The notes: generated by a model from the sequence alone, not told the origin. Positions 17,423 through 25,748 are shown, numbered from the stretch's first letter. The stretch: DNA of 34,266 nt from Clostridia bacterium (GCA_024692685.1 JAILMJ010000040.1:1-34266); one strand, 5' to 3'. Numbers and translations are program-made.

Positions 17423-17452
17423 TTGACATATTAACCGACTTCGGTATATAAT
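17423..17452 (+). promoter_or_regulatory. Rightward promoter in the XRE divergent region
   Basis: TTGACA (17423-17428), 18-base spacer and TATAAT (17447-17452). The first operator palindrome occupies the spacer and the first base pairs of the -10, so repressor binding would block RNA polymerase. It drives the broken HTH gene and possibly the zinc-ribbon gene. Confidence 0.7.
17431..17448. promoter_or_regulatory. Operator O1, imperfect palindrome
   Basis: TTAACCGACTTCGGTATA: arms TTAACCGA and TCGGTATA are near inverse complements. It lies between the -35 and -10 boxes of the rightward promoter. The same half-site (TTAACC) recurs in O2, centred 26 bp away. Confidence 0.6.
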
Positions 17453-17456
17453 ACTA

Positions 17457-17474
17457 TTAACCAATATCGGTTAA
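17457..17474. promoter_or_regulatory. Operator O2, palindrome
   Basis: TTAACCAATATCGGTTAA: outer six bases TTAACC/GGTTAA are perfectly inverted. It lies just downstream of the -10 box, over the expected transcription start. It is probably bound by the XRE protein encoded leftward. Confidence 0.65.
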
Positions 17475-17499
17475 TGCAATGCTTAGGAGGTGTTGAATT

Positions 17500-17624
17500 A
17501 TGCAGTTTCTGTCCTCTAAAGATGTTGCGGAAATGTTTAAGTAGCTCAACAAGCAAAGAATTATTTTGTTACGGTAAACAGCGAAGATTTTGAAGCAATG
17601 TATGATAAGTATATAATTAACTAA
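17500..17624 (+). pseudogene. Broken excisionase-like HTH gene
   Basis: A strong ribosome site (AGGAGG) leads to ATG at 17500 and 'MQFLSSKDVAEMFK', then a TAG stop. In another frame the sequence resumes directly with 'AQQAKNYFVTVNSEDFEAMY' and 'DKYIIN', ending at TAA 17622-17624. The two halves look like the start and end of a small MerR/excisionase-type HTH protein (SSKDVAEMF at the start, a wing strand and 'EDFEAMYDKYI' at the end), with the middle containing the recognition helix lost and the frame shifted. An internal deletion of a few tens of bases would explain this. A genuine 14-residue leader peptide is the alternative. Confidence 0.5.
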
Positions 17625-17695
17625 GTGTTATTTGCTTAATTATTATTTTACTCACAGCATAAGCTGAATAATTATTTCTTAAGGAGCAGAATACT

Positions 17696-18751
17696 ATGGG
17701 TTTTGTTGCTGTAAAGTGTCCTCAGTGTGGTGCTGATATTCAACTTGATGACTCAAGAGAATTTGGCTTTTGCAACTATTGCGGCACAAAAGTTATGCAG
17801 GATAAAATTGTAGTTGAACATTCCGGGAGTGTAAAAGTTGACAATTCCGAATATGTTGAAAAGTTTCTTCAGAATGCAAGACGAGCAAAGTTGAAGGAAG
17901 ATTGGGAGGAAACAGAAAAGTATTATAACCTTGTTGAACAAAATGATCCTTTCAACATTGAAGCGATTTTTTACAGTTCATTCGGCAAGGCAAAACAGTC
18001 GTTGATAGATAGCGATTTATATAAACGTCAGGCCGCTTTTAATGTTTTGACAAGATGCGTATCAATCATTGATGATAATTATCAAATAGAAGACGAAGAA
18101 AAGAACAAACCGGTTATTGAGCAAATTGGTAACGACATAATGAAAATGGCCGGCAGTCAATATGTTTATAATTACAAGAAAAATGGTTACGGAATAACGG
18201 TCTCATCGGACAAAGATGAAACGATACGATTGTTTGGTAACTTAAGCGGGACATTTGTAGATTCTATCAGAAATATTATACGGAAGTATCCCAGCGGTGA
18301 CAAAAGAAAAGCTTTTTATTATGAGGTTGCATTAAAACAACTTACCTTTATGCTTAAAAACTATGATTACGACAAGCAAGGTGCAGCCAACCTAAAAAAA
18401 ATCGTCTCTGATCTTCACACAGGATGGAAATCTGTTGATCCGGCTCATATAATTCCGGACGAAGTAACCACCGGGAAAGAAGACGAAAAGGCTTTCCGTA
18501 AACAAGGCTTTTTTTATAAAGTTGAGGCCAATGAATTAAAAAGGACGGGAGATGCTCAGAAAGCAAAAAAGATTACTAACACAAATGCAATAATTTATGT
18601 TGTAATTTCCTTATTCGTTCTGGTTTTAGGTTTGGCCGTTTCTTGCCTTTCATCAGGCACAAGTGGGTCAGGACTAATTGAAGCTGCGGCCGGAATAGTA
18701 GCAAGTATTTTCTTTATTTCTCAATATTTGAAATGGAAAAACAATAAATAA
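17696..18751 (+). CDS. Zinc-ribbon protein with C-terminal membrane helices
   Basis: Protein of 351 residues. The N-terminus has a four-Cys zinc ribbon: 'CPQCG' (C8, C11) and 'CNYCG' (C26, C29). Residues about 45-110 look helical and TPR-like ('NARRAKLKEDWEETEKYYNL', 'NDPFNIEAIFYSSFGKAKQ'), and a largely helical region continues to about 290. Two hydrophobic helices follow (about 298-318 and 325-342, 'AIIYVVISLFVLVLGLAV' and 'LIEAAAGIVASIFFISQYL'). This domain order is frequent in Firmicutes but has no defined function. It may share the XRE-controlled promoter, although 71 bp separate it from the broken HTH gene. AAGGAG precedes the ATG. Confidence 0.75.
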   Translation: MGFVAVKCPQCGADIQLDDSREFGFCNYCGTKVMQDKIVVEHSGSVKVDNSEYVEKFLQNARRAKLKEDWEETEKYYNLVEQNDPFNIEAIFYSSFGKAKQSLIDSDLYKRQAAFNVLTRCVSIIDDNYQIEDEEKNKPVIEQIGNDIMKMAGSQYVYNYKKNGYGITVSSDKDETIRLFGNLSGTFVDSIRNIIRKYPSGDKRKAFYYEVALKQLTFMLKNYDYDKQGAANLKKIVSDLHTGWKSVDPAHIIPDEVTTGKEDEKAFRKQGFFYKVEANELKRTGDAQKAKKITNTNAIIYVVISLFVLVLGLAVSCLSSGTSGSGLIEAAAGIVASIFFISQYLKWKNNK

Positions 18752-18828
18752 TTGAAAATGTCAATTTCAAAATGTAGGTTTTCGCCAATTTAAAATGTTG
18801 ATTTTTAAAGTAGAATTGGTGTATATTT

Positions 18829-18869
18829 AAAAGGAGCTGTGCATAAATCTATTTTGCACAGCTCCTTTT
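18829..18869. terminator. Bidirectional intrinsic terminator
   Basis: Perfect 15-bp stem AAAAGGAGCTGTGCA (18829-18843) with TGCACAGCTCCTTTT (18855-18869) and an 11-base loop. It lies between the convergent zinc-ribbon gene and the M23 peptidase gene and can serve both. It is related in sequence to the hairpin at 16777-16824. Confidence 0.9.
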
Positions 18870-18892
18870 TGCGTTTTGCAAAACGCACATTA

Positions 18893-21001
18893 TTACGATA
18901 TGAAAATCTTGGGGTCCTGTGTTTCTCCGTTATAAATAACTTCAAAGTGCAGGTGCGGACCGCTCGAGTTTCCGGTCGAACCGACTTTACCTATCTGCTC
19001 ACCTGCTTCGACCTCATCGCCGACATTGACAAGTATTGAGCCTGACAGCAAATGAGCGTATCTTGTCTTATATCCGTCACCGTGATTGATAAGAACCATA
19101 TATCCGTAACCCGAAAGGCTTCGCTGAACAACTTCAACTCTGCCCGAACGGGAGGCAATAACGGGAGTACCGATAGCCGTACCGTCTGTGGTGCAAAGGT
19201 CTATACCCTTATGCCAGCCGCTTGACCTCCAGCCGTAAGGCGAGCTGACATAATGACAGTGAGGAGCGGGCCACAAGAATCCCATATCGGATGCTTCCCC
19301 GATATAAATTCCCCCGAATGTTGTCATAGAGCCGATGATAATCTGCTCATTGACAGGCTCAACTATCGTTTCGTATCTGATACTCTTGTCAACTTCTTCA
19401 CCGTTAATATAAGTAAGGGTCAGGATTCTGTTTTCAGTTCCGTTTTCACCTTTGCGGCGGACAAATCTGTAACCGCTGTATTTGGTCGGATCTCTCGTTG
19501 TTTCGGTCTGATAGGGAACGGGACGAACGCTTGAAGAGGTAACCGTTTTCTTGATGCTTATCATCCTGTTATATGAAGGAACGGAAATAATCAGTCCTGC
19601 GCTCAGTTCGTCAAAATTGATATCGGGATTCAGCTTCTCAATATCCTCTGTTGCCGCTCCGTAGGCATCGGCAATTGAATACAGAGTATCTTCCGGTTTG
19701 ACCGTATAACTGACAGCGGCGCCTTCAAGTCCGAGAACCGTTTTTTCAAGTTGCGAAGCATCACACATAACAGCGGCGTCATCACGGTAAAGACCCTGAA
19801 CATAGTCTATATTCTCCGCAAAGCCGACAACACAGTTCTGCTCTTTTGCGTCCGCCTCATAGGGCTTCAGAATAGAGTAAAAAACAGTTCTCGCATCCGC
19901 CTCGTTTTTAACCGCGCAGATAAATTTGTCATCAATATAAATACCGCACGCATGTGTCAGATTGTCGATTGAATTCTCAATCATACTGTCGGCAATAGTC
20001 TTGGCATCGCTGAGCTCATCAAGCGAAACAAGAGCAAGTTCATAACCGGCATCCAAGCTTTCGCCCTGAGAAGATGAACCCGTGCTGTTGGCAGTGAGCC
20101 TGTCCGAAACAAGATCCTTCGCCTGGGTGAAAACCGTTTCATCGCTGATATAGCCTATCTCCGCCCCGTTATAAATGACTTTGAGGGCAAAGGTGACATT
20201 TTTCCAATAATTGAATACCGTTATCATAACTATGACGGCCGCGACGGGCGCCAGAATGTTTACGAAAGTTCTGAGCAAATCCCTGTGCCGCACAAGTGCC
20301 TTGCCTATATAGTGCCCGATTATCGGCATAAGGGAACCCGGATGTCTAAATCCCCTGACTATGGACTTCATGGCAGACCGGACTTCGCGTCTGAAATACA
20401 CAAGTTCCCTTGCAAACCCTTTTGCTCTGTTGTCAATACCCTTCTTCAGATTTGAGGTTGACGAACGAACGGCAGATCTTATTTTTGACAGCGGATAAGT
20501 AATAATCCCGAATAATGACCCGATAAGTTTGCCGAGAAGTTTGATTACGGTATCGCCCAAACCGTAAAGACCGGCATAGAACGCATTTTTCTCATCAAGG
20601 TCAATATATCTGACAGTCTTTTTTTTCTTTTCCTTTTGTTTTTTCGGCTTTTTAACCTCTTCGTCTTCTTCATTTCTGAACGCGTCGAGGTCAAGCATTT
20701 CGTCAAGCTTCGCCTTTCCGCCGGAGTGCTCGGAGGCTTCTTTTGCGAGATTGTCAGCATTAATCTTGGCTTCTTCCAGCTGTAAAGAATACCGACGCTC
20801 AATATCCTCACGGATGGCATTCATTTCCCTTTCGCGTCTTTGTTCATCTTTGAGGCGCAGTTCTTCCTCCCTGCCGGGCTTACGTTCAGTGTAAGACCTT
20901 GCAAGGTTATGTACGCCGTCAATCATTTCGTCAAACGCTTCCGACGAGCCCTTAAGCGGTTCTTCTTCATTATTCACTTTTTTGTTGTTTTCATTACTCA
21001 T
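18893..21001 (-). CDS. Membrane-anchored M23 peptidoglycan endopeptidase with LysM and G5-like domains
   Basis: Protein of 702 residues. Residues 1-135 are highly charged and helical, with a Lys-rich stretch at about 116-128, and are predicted cytoplasmic. Residues about 150-170 are amphipathic or hydrophobic and a clear membrane helix spans about 245-265. Outside follow a helical region, a LysM domain ('YTVKPEDTLYSIADAYGA', 'LSAGLIISVPSYN'), a G5-like domain ('YQTETTRDPTKYSG' to 'NEQIIIGS') and a C-terminal M23 domain with zinc ligands in 'HKGIDL' and 'HLHFEV' plus 'HGDGYKTRYAHL'. It would cut peptide crosslinks of peptidoglycan while staying attached to the membrane. The unusual feature is the long cytoplasmic part. 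The M23 core looks catalytically intact. GGAG precedes the ATG. Confidence 0.9.
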   Translation of the reverse strand: MSNENNKKVNNEEEPLKGSSEAFDEMIDGVHNLARSYTERKPGREEELRLKDEQRREREMNAIREDIERRYSLQLEEAKINADNLAKEASEHSGGKAKLDEMLDLDAFRNEEDEEVKKPKKQKEKKKKTVRYIDLDEKNAFYAGLYGLGDTVIKLLGKLIGSLFGIITYPLSKIRSAVRSSTSNLKKGIDNRAKGFARELVYFRREVRSAMKSIVRGFRHPGSLMPIIGHYIGKALVRHRDLLRTFVNILAPVAAVIVMITVFNYWKNVTFALKVIYNGAEIGYISDETVFTQAKDLVSDRLTANSTGSSSQGESLDAGYELALVSLDELSDAKTIADSMIENSIDNLTHACGIYIDDKFICAVKNEADARTVFYSILKPYEADAKEQNCVVGFAENIDYVQGLYRDDAAVMCDASQLEKTVLGLEGAAVSYTVKPEDTLYSIADAYGAATEDIEKLNPDINFDELSAGLIISVPSYNRMISIKKTVTSSSVRPVPYQTETTRDPTKYSGYRFVRRKGENGTENRILTLTYINGEEVDKSIRYETIVEPVNEQIIIGSMTTFGGIYIGEASDMGFLWPAPHCHYVSSPYGWRSSGWHKGIDLCTTDGTAIGTPVIASRSGRVEVVQRSLSGYGYMVLINHGDGYKTRYAHLLSGSILVNVGDEVEAGEQIGKVGSTGNSSGPHLHFEVIYNGETQDPKIFIS

Positions 21002-21076
21002 ATAAACTCCAAAAAAGTAAAGCAGTTTTATTCTCTAAATTATTATTATATCACAATATTGCCTGTTTTCAATATT

Positions 21077-21913
21077 CTAATTCCGGAAAAACCTTTCAAG
21101 CGCATTTTTCCAGTCCGGAAGTCTTTCAAAACCGGCTTTATCAAGCGAGGCTTTCGAGAGCCGTGAATTGAGCGGCCTGACCGCTGCCGTGGGATAGACG
21201 GCGGAGGGAATATCTTTTATAATTGCATTGCTTCCTGACAATTTCATTATTTCACGGGCAAATTCAGCCCAGGAACATACGCCCTCATTTGTTGCGTGAT
21301 AGGTGCCGTATTTTTCCGAAACAATCATATCCGCGATAAGAACGGCAACATCGGGGGCATAAGTCGGAGAGCCTTTCTGGTCACAGACAACAGAGATCTC
21401 ATCTTTTGTTTTTGCAAGATTCAGCATTGTGAAAACAAAGTTTTTGCCGTGCGGGCCGAACACCCACGAAATACGGACAATAAAAAACTTTTTGCAATAC
21501 TTTTTTATTACGTCCTCCGCCAGCGCCTTTGTCTGACCGTAATAATTGCACGGAGCAATCCGGCTGCCGGTTTCAAAGAAATCCGTTCCGCTGCCGTCAA
21601 AAACATAATCGGTGCTTGTGAATAAGACAGGAATGTCAAGTTCGCCGCATATACGGGCAATATGCTCCGTACCCGTAACATTGACTGCATAGCAGAAATC
21701 TTTTTCCTCCTCCGCCCTGTCAACGGCAGTATATGCGGCAAGATGAATCACAGCATCAGGCGACGCTTTCAAAAAGCAATCACGCACTTCAGCTTCGTTT
21801 GTTATATCAACCTGCGGCAAATCGATTTCCGCGATTTCAAAGCCTCTTCTTTTTAATTCAGCCGTCACTTCAGTTCCGAGCTGACCTTTTGAACCGGTTA
21901 CTGCAACCTTCAT
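21077..21913 (-). CDS. rfbD: dTDP-4-dehydrorhamnose reductase
   Basis: Protein of 278 residues from the ATG at 21913 (MKVAVTGSKGQLGTEV). A longer in-frame reading to 22078 runs through the divergent promoter region and is rejected. It reduces dTDP-4-dehydro-L-rhamnose with NAD(P)H, the last step of dTDP-L-rhamnose synthesis for cell-wall polysaccharide. The Rossmann glycine motif 'GSKGQLG', the 'TSTDYVFDG' segment and the catalytic 'YYGQTKALAE' (Tyr-x3-Lys) are typical short-chain reductase features. The other rhamnose genes are not adjacent, so this may be a solitary copy. TTGTTA/TAAAAT promoter elements lie at 21945-21973 on the same strand. Confidence 0.9.
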   Translation of the reverse strand: MKVAVTGSKGQLGTEVTAELKRRGFEIAEIDLPQVDITNEAEVRDCFLKASPDAVIHLAAYTAVDRAEEEKDFCYAVNVTGTEHIARICGELDIPVLFTSTDYVFDGSGTDFFETGSRIAPCNYYGQTKALAEDVIKKYCKKFFIVRISWVFGPHGKNFVFTMLNLAKTKDEISVVCDQKGSPTYAPDVAVLIADMIVSEKYGTYHATNEGVCSWAEFAREIMKLSGSNAIIKDIPSAVYPTAAVRPLNSRLSKASLDKAGFERLPDWKNALERFFRN

Positions 21914-21944
21914 ATACCTTTTCCCCAAAAATAATATATAGTAT

Positions 21945-21973
21945 ATTTTAACATATTTTTTTAATATTAACAA
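21945..21973 (-). promoter_or_regulatory. Sigma-A promoter for rfbD
   Basis: On the minus strand TTGTTA (21973-21968), 17-base spacer, TAAAAT (21950-21945). The region is divergent with the PHP gene. Confidence 0.55.
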
Positions 21974-22011
21974 TATTTTTTGAATTTTCTCTGTTATATC
22001 CGCTCCGGATG

Positions 22012-22020
22012 TGGTATAGT
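22012..22020 (+). promoter_or_regulatory. Extended -10 promoter element for the PHP-ispE operon
   Basis: TGGTATAGT is an extended -10 box 18 bp before the ATG at 22039; no good -35 is visible. The leader would be very short, with GGAGGG almost at the transcript start. Confidence 0.4.
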
Positions 22021-22038
22021 TATTATGGAGGGATTTAT

Positions 22039-22857
22039 ATGCCTTATTTAAACGCGGTTGACCTTCATACTCACACAAGCCGTTCCTTTGACTGCGAAGA
22101 ACCGATTGAAAATATGTATGACGCAGCCGTGAAAGCGGGTCTGAAGGCTTTCGCCGTGACAGATCATCTTGAACTTGATGTCTTTTATAAAAAGGATTTT
22201 GATAAAACAGCCTCGGAATCGTTTGCAGACGTTATAAGAATGCGGGAAGAGCATCCGGGAGATGCCCTGATACTTGCCGGAGGAGAATTCGGCGAGGCCG
22301 TTTATGAAAAAGAACTGTCGGAAGAAATTATCAATAAATATGATTATGACATCGTAATCGGCTCAATTCACAATTTGCCGGGTCTTCCCGATTTTTGCGA
22401 TATGAGTTATGACGGAAACACTGATATTTATCCGCTTCTCGATTCATATTTTGACTGGGAACTGAAAATGGCACAATGGGCAAAATTTGATACACTTGCG
22501 CATCTGACATATCCTCTCAGATACATAGAGGGCGAAAACCGCATTCCCGTTGACCTGAGCAGATACGGAGAAATCATTGACGAAATCCTGATAAATGTTA
22601 TTAAGAATAAAATTGCGCTTGAGCTGAACACATCGGGTTACCGTCAGCCATACGGCAAACCGTTCCCGGACAGGGATATACTTCTAAGATATAAACAGCT
22701 CGGCGGTAAATACCTCACAACAGGCTCGGATGCACATTACAGGGAGCATATGGGTGCAGGAATAGCCAGAGGCTTTGAACTTGCGCTCGAATGCGGATTT
22801 GAGCACATAACCTGCTATTATAAAAGGGAACCTATGCTTTTGCCGATAAGGAGTTAA
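22039..22857 (+). CDS. PHP-domain phosphatase, histidinol-phosphatase (HisJ-type) family
   Basis: Protein of 272 residues. The start is the ATG at 22039 behind GGAGGG; the in-frame ATG at 22009 lies inside the promoter. PHP metal-binding motifs are visible: 'DLHTHTSRSFD', 'AVTDHLE', 'GGEFGE', 'IGSIHN', 'LAHLTYP' and the final 'GSDAHYREHMGAG'. The family hydrolyses phosphomonoesters at a trinuclear metal centre; HisJ converts L-histidinol phosphate to histidinol. No other histidine gene is nearby, so the substrate could be another phosphate ester. It is followed one base later by ispE, so the two are probably translationally coupled. Confidence 0.83.
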   Translation: MPYLNAVDLHTHTSRSFDCEEPIENMYDAAVKAGLKAFAVTDHLELDVFYKKDFDKTASESFADVIRMREEHPGDALILAGGEFGEAVYEKELSEEIINKYDYDIVIGSIHNLPGLPDFCDMSYDGNTDIYPLLDSYFDWELKMAQWAKFDTLAHLTYPLRYIEGENRIPVDLSRYGEIIDEILINVIKNKIALELNTSGYRQPYGKPFPDRDILLRYKQLGGKYLTTGSDAHYREHMGAGIARGFELALECGFEHITCYYKREPMLLPIRS

Positions 22858-22858
22858 T

Positions 22859-23719
22859 ATGGAACTTAAAGTCAAAGCTGCCGCAAAAATAAATATTTTT
22901 CTCGACATTCTGGGCAAACTCGATAACGGTTACCACAGCCTTTTTATGGTGATGCAGTCTGTCGGGCTTTATGATGAATTAACATTAACTCAAACCGCTT
23001 CCGGAATTAAGATTGCCTGCAACAATCCTCTTGTCCCAATTGGCAGAGACAATCTTGTTTACAAGGCCGCCGATTTGTTTTTTAAGAAAACGGGCATCGA
23101 TGGCGGATTAAAGGTGATTATAGATAAAAACATCCCGATGCGGGCGGGGCTTGCCGGGGGAAGCGCAGACGCCGCCGGAGTTCTCGCAGGACTCAATGCT
23201 ATATATGACAAGCCGCTTTCGGAGCGCAAACTCCGGGCTCTCGGTCTTGAAGCGGGAAGCGACGTTCCGTTTTGCCTGATGGGCGGCACATGTCTTGCGC
23301 AGAATACGGGAGGAGTTCTGTCTCCGCTTGTACCTGTTGAGAATTGCTATATTGTGCTTGCCAAGCCAAACCGTGATGTGTCAACCGCCGAGGCATACAG
23401 CCGGGCAGATGAAGCCTATCTTTATCATCTTGACTGCAACAGAATGCTTGACTGCTGTGAAAAGGGTGATTTTGACGGCATCTGCCGATATGCAGGCAAT
23501 GTATTTGAGCAGGTAGTTGAAGTGCCGGAAAGAGTTGAAATCAAGCGAATTATGCGCGAAAACGGTTCATCACTCACCCAGATGAGCGGTAGCGGTCCGA
23601 CCGTTTTCGGGCTGTTCAGGAAAAAAAGTGACGCAGAAAACGCGGCAGAAGAAATAAAGAAAATCTGTGACGATGTATATGTGACCGTACCCGTGGAAAA
23701 GGGAACGGAAATTCTCTGA
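22859..23719 (+). CDS. ispE: 4-diphosphocytidyl-2-C-methyl-D-erythritol kinase
   Basis: Protein of 286 residues of the GHMP kinase family. It phosphorylates the 2-hydroxyl of CDP-methylerythritol with ATP in the MEP route to isoprenoid precursors. Family motifs: 'AKINIFLDILGKLDNGYH' at the N-terminus (with the catalytic Lys), the ATP loop 'PMRAGLAGGSADAAG', the acidic motif 'GSDVPFCLMGGT', and the C-terminal 'QMSGSGPTVFGLF'. The start overlaps the end of the PHP gene region, with AAGGAG just before it. Presence of the MEP route rather than mevalonate fits Clostridia. Confidence 0.95.
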   Translation: MELKVKAAAKINIFLDILGKLDNGYHSLFMVMQSVGLYDELTLTQTASGIKIACNNPLVPIGRDNLVYKAADLFFKKTGIDGGLKVIIDKNIPMRAGLAGGSADAAGVLAGLNAIYDKPLSERKLRALGLEAGSDVPFCLMGGTCLAQNTGGVLSPLVPVENCYIVLAKPNRDVSTAEAYSRADEAYLYHLDCNRMLDCCEKGDFDGICRYAGNVFEQVVEVPERVEIKRIMRENGSSLTQMSGSGPTVFGLFRKKSDAENAAEEIKKICDDVYVTVPVEKGTEIL

Positions 23720-23720
23720 A

Positions 23721-23746
23721 CCGGCAATAAAATTCTTACTTGCCGG
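23721..23746 (+). terminator. Possible terminator hairpin after ispE
   Basis: CCGGCAA (23721-23727) pairs with TTGCCGG (23740-23746) two bases after the ispE stop. There is no T-run, so intrinsic termination may be weak. Confidence 0.4.
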
Positions 23747-23767
23747 CGGGCATATCCACAAAAACAC

Positions 23768-23796
23768 TTGTAATACTATAAAAAATATATTATACT
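23768..23796 (+). promoter_or_regulatory. Sigma-A promoter for the 610-residue membrane protein
   Basis: TTGTAA (23768-23773), 17-base spacer, TATACT (23791-23796). AAGGAGATG at 23827-23835 in the leader supplies the ribosome site. Confidence 0.6.
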
Positions 23797-23840
23797 GTAA
23801 AGTAACGGAACTTAAAGAATCATTTTAAGGAGATGAACCG

Positions 23841-25673
23841 ATGGATCCTATTAAAGTTGACTTTGCGAACAAAGGCAAATCAAGGCAGAAAGAAATCGTT
23901 ATTCCGCCGGAAAAGGCAGGTCTTAAAATAGTTATCAGCCTGATTCTCTCGGCAATAACTGCCGTTGCGCTGTATTACTTTATGCTTCCTCCCTTTAACA
24001 TCAAATCTTATGACCTTTACATTTATATCGGCGTTGTTCTTGCTTCATACGTGGTGTTTAACGGGCTGCTTACGAGAGTTTCCTCAAAGCCCGAATATGC
24101 GCCCTACGTAAAAAAAAGAGGCCGTATCCCGGCCATACTGATTGCCGCCATGGTGCTGTTTGTGGCAGTGGGATGGATAATCTCCAGCCAGTTCTTCAGA
24201 GCTGAAAAATACAGCCGTATAATCTCTGTTGATACAAAAAGCAGCTTTGCCGAGGAAATCGAGGAGCAGGACGCCGAAACATTCAGTTCAATCCCCCGCC
24301 TTGATGAGGATTCAGCCACCCAGGTTGCCACCAGAGCCCTCGGCTCACTGGGAGAGCTCGGTTATGTTTCACAGTTCACAGTTTACAGCGAAAACACCCA
24401 GATTAACTACAAGGCAACACCCGTCAGGGTTGCTCCCCTCCAGTATGCAAACATTATCAAATGGTTTTTCAATACCGGCAACGGTTTCCCGGGCTATGTT
24501 ATCATTGATATGGCAAATGAAAGCGCTGAATTTGTAAATCTGGATGACGGACACCATATCAGATATTCGCCTGCCGAGCATTTCAACAAGCTTCTGAAGC
24601 GCCAGCTTCGTTTTGAATACCCCACCTATCTTTTCGCCGACTCCACTTTTGAAATCGATGATGATGGCAATCCGTACTGGATTTGCGCAAGGCTCGACAA
24701 GACCATCGGTCTTTTCGGCGGTACGGATGTCATAGGCGCAGTAGTAGTCAAGGCAGATTCAAATGAATTCAGTTCAACTTATTATACGGTAGAAGAACTT
24801 AAGAATGATCCGAATCTTCAATGGATAGACCGCGTTTACGACGCAGACCTTCTTGTTGAGCAGTATGATTATTACGGCAAATACAGGGACGGCTTCTGGA
24901 ACTCAATTCTCGGTCAGAAGAATGTTATCAAAACCACTTCGGGTTATAACTTCCTTGCAAAAGACGACGATGTATGGATGTATACAGGTATAACATCTGT
25001 CACCTCCGACCAGTCTATAACCGGCTTTGCACTCGTTAACCAGAGAACCAAGGAAGCAAAGTTTTACAGTGTTACCGGCGGTACCGAAAACTCTGCGCAG
25101 CTTGCCGCAGAAGGCCGTGTCAAAGACCTCGGTTACACCGCTACATTCCCGCTTCTTCTCAATATCGGAGGAGAACCTACATACTTCCTTTCTCTCAAGG
25201 ATATTTCAGGCGGTTCAAGTATAGTTCAGCAGTACGCTCTAATCAACGTCAAGCAATACAACAATAATAAGATGGGCGCAAACGGTACCGATCTGGCTAA
25301 GTGTCTCGGAAACTACATTGAAGCGCTTAAAGGAAGCGGCATTGAGGTTGATATAAATCCCGACGATGTCGCATCGGCAGTATCTGAAAACACACAGAAT
25401 GAAACCGGCTCAGAGACGAAGGATACCACCGGCAAAGAAGATGACAATACAGCCGGCGGCAACACCGTAACGGGTAAAATTGCCGAAATCAGAACTGCGG
25501 TCAAGGGCGGAGAAAGCTACTATTACATCAAACTTGACTCCGGCGACGAATACTATTCAATCTCAGCCTCAAAAGATGAAAAAGTTGTCATTCTCAACAA
25601 GGGCGACGAAGTTGAAATCGGATACAACGGCAGCGGCTCAATTCTGAAAGCAAATTCAATCAAAATTAAATAA
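23841..25673 (+). CDS. Membrane protein of unknown function, three N-terminal helices and a large extracytoplasmic part
   Basis: Protein of 610 residues; I do not recognise the family. Three membrane helices are clear at about 28-49, 56-76 and 97-118. The first 25 residues are basic. The remaining about 490 residues are hydrophilic, with mixed beta patterns that recur: 'GYVIIDMANESAEFVNLDDG', 'GAVVVKADSNEFSSTYYT' and 'GFALVNQRTKEAKFYSVTGG' each look like a strand pair of a PepSY-type fold. The fold assignment is only a guess. A Thr/Asp/Glu-rich linker (about 515-548) leads to a C-terminal 60-residue beta domain ('TGKIAEIRTAVKGGESYYYI', 'GDEVEIGYNGSG'), possibly OB- or SH3-like. It is transcribed alone, with its own promoter and a terminator at 25681-25738. 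Confidence 0.75.
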   Translation: MDPIKVDFANKGKSRQKEIVIPPEKAGLKIVISLILSAITAVALYYFMLPPFNIKSYDLYIYIGVVLASYVVFNGLLTRVSSKPEYAPYVKKRGRIPAILIAAMVLFVAVGWIISSQFFRAEKYSRIISVDTKSSFAEEIEEQDAETFSSIPRLDEDSATQVATRALGSLGELGYVSQFTVYSENTQINYKATPVRVAPLQYANIIKWFFNTGNGFPGYVIIDMANESAEFVNLDDGHHIRYSPAEHFNKLLKRQLRFEYPTYLFADSTFEIDDDGNPYWICARLDKTIGLFGGTDVIGAVVVKADSNEFSSTYYTVEELKNDPNLQWIDRVYDADLLVEQYDYYGKYRDGFWNSILGQKNVIKTTSGYNFLAKDDDVWMYTGITSVTSDQSITGFALVNQRTKEAKFYSVTGGTENSAQLAAEGRVKDLGYTATFPLLLNIGGEPTYFLSLKDISGGSSIVQQYALINVKQYNNNKMGANGTDLAKCLGNYIEALKGSGIEVDINPDDVASAVSENTQNETGSETKDTTGKEDDNTAGGNTVTGKIAEIRTAVKGGESYYYIKLDSGDEYYSISASKDEKVVILNKGDEVEIGYNGSGSILKANSIKIK

Positions 25674-25680
25674 TAAGTCA

Positions 25681-25738
25681 GCCCCGGTCAAATCAATAAT
25701 CAGGTGATAACGGAATTATGGATTTGGCCGGTGCTTTT
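25681..25738 (+). terminator. Terminator after the 610-residue membrane protein
   Basis: A 14-bp stem with one mismatch and one G-T pair: GCCCCGGTCAAATC (25681-25694) with GATTTGGCCGGTGC (25721-25734), followed by TTTT. The GTG at 25704 lies in its loop, which argues against that codon as a gene start. Confidence 0.65.
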
Positions 25739-25748
25739 GGGTAAAAAA

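Noticed and set aside
21914..22078. Upstream extension of dTDP-4-dehydrorhamnose reductase by 55 residues
   Set aside because: It would cross divergent promoters, and the Rossmann fold starts exactly at the MKVAVTG start.
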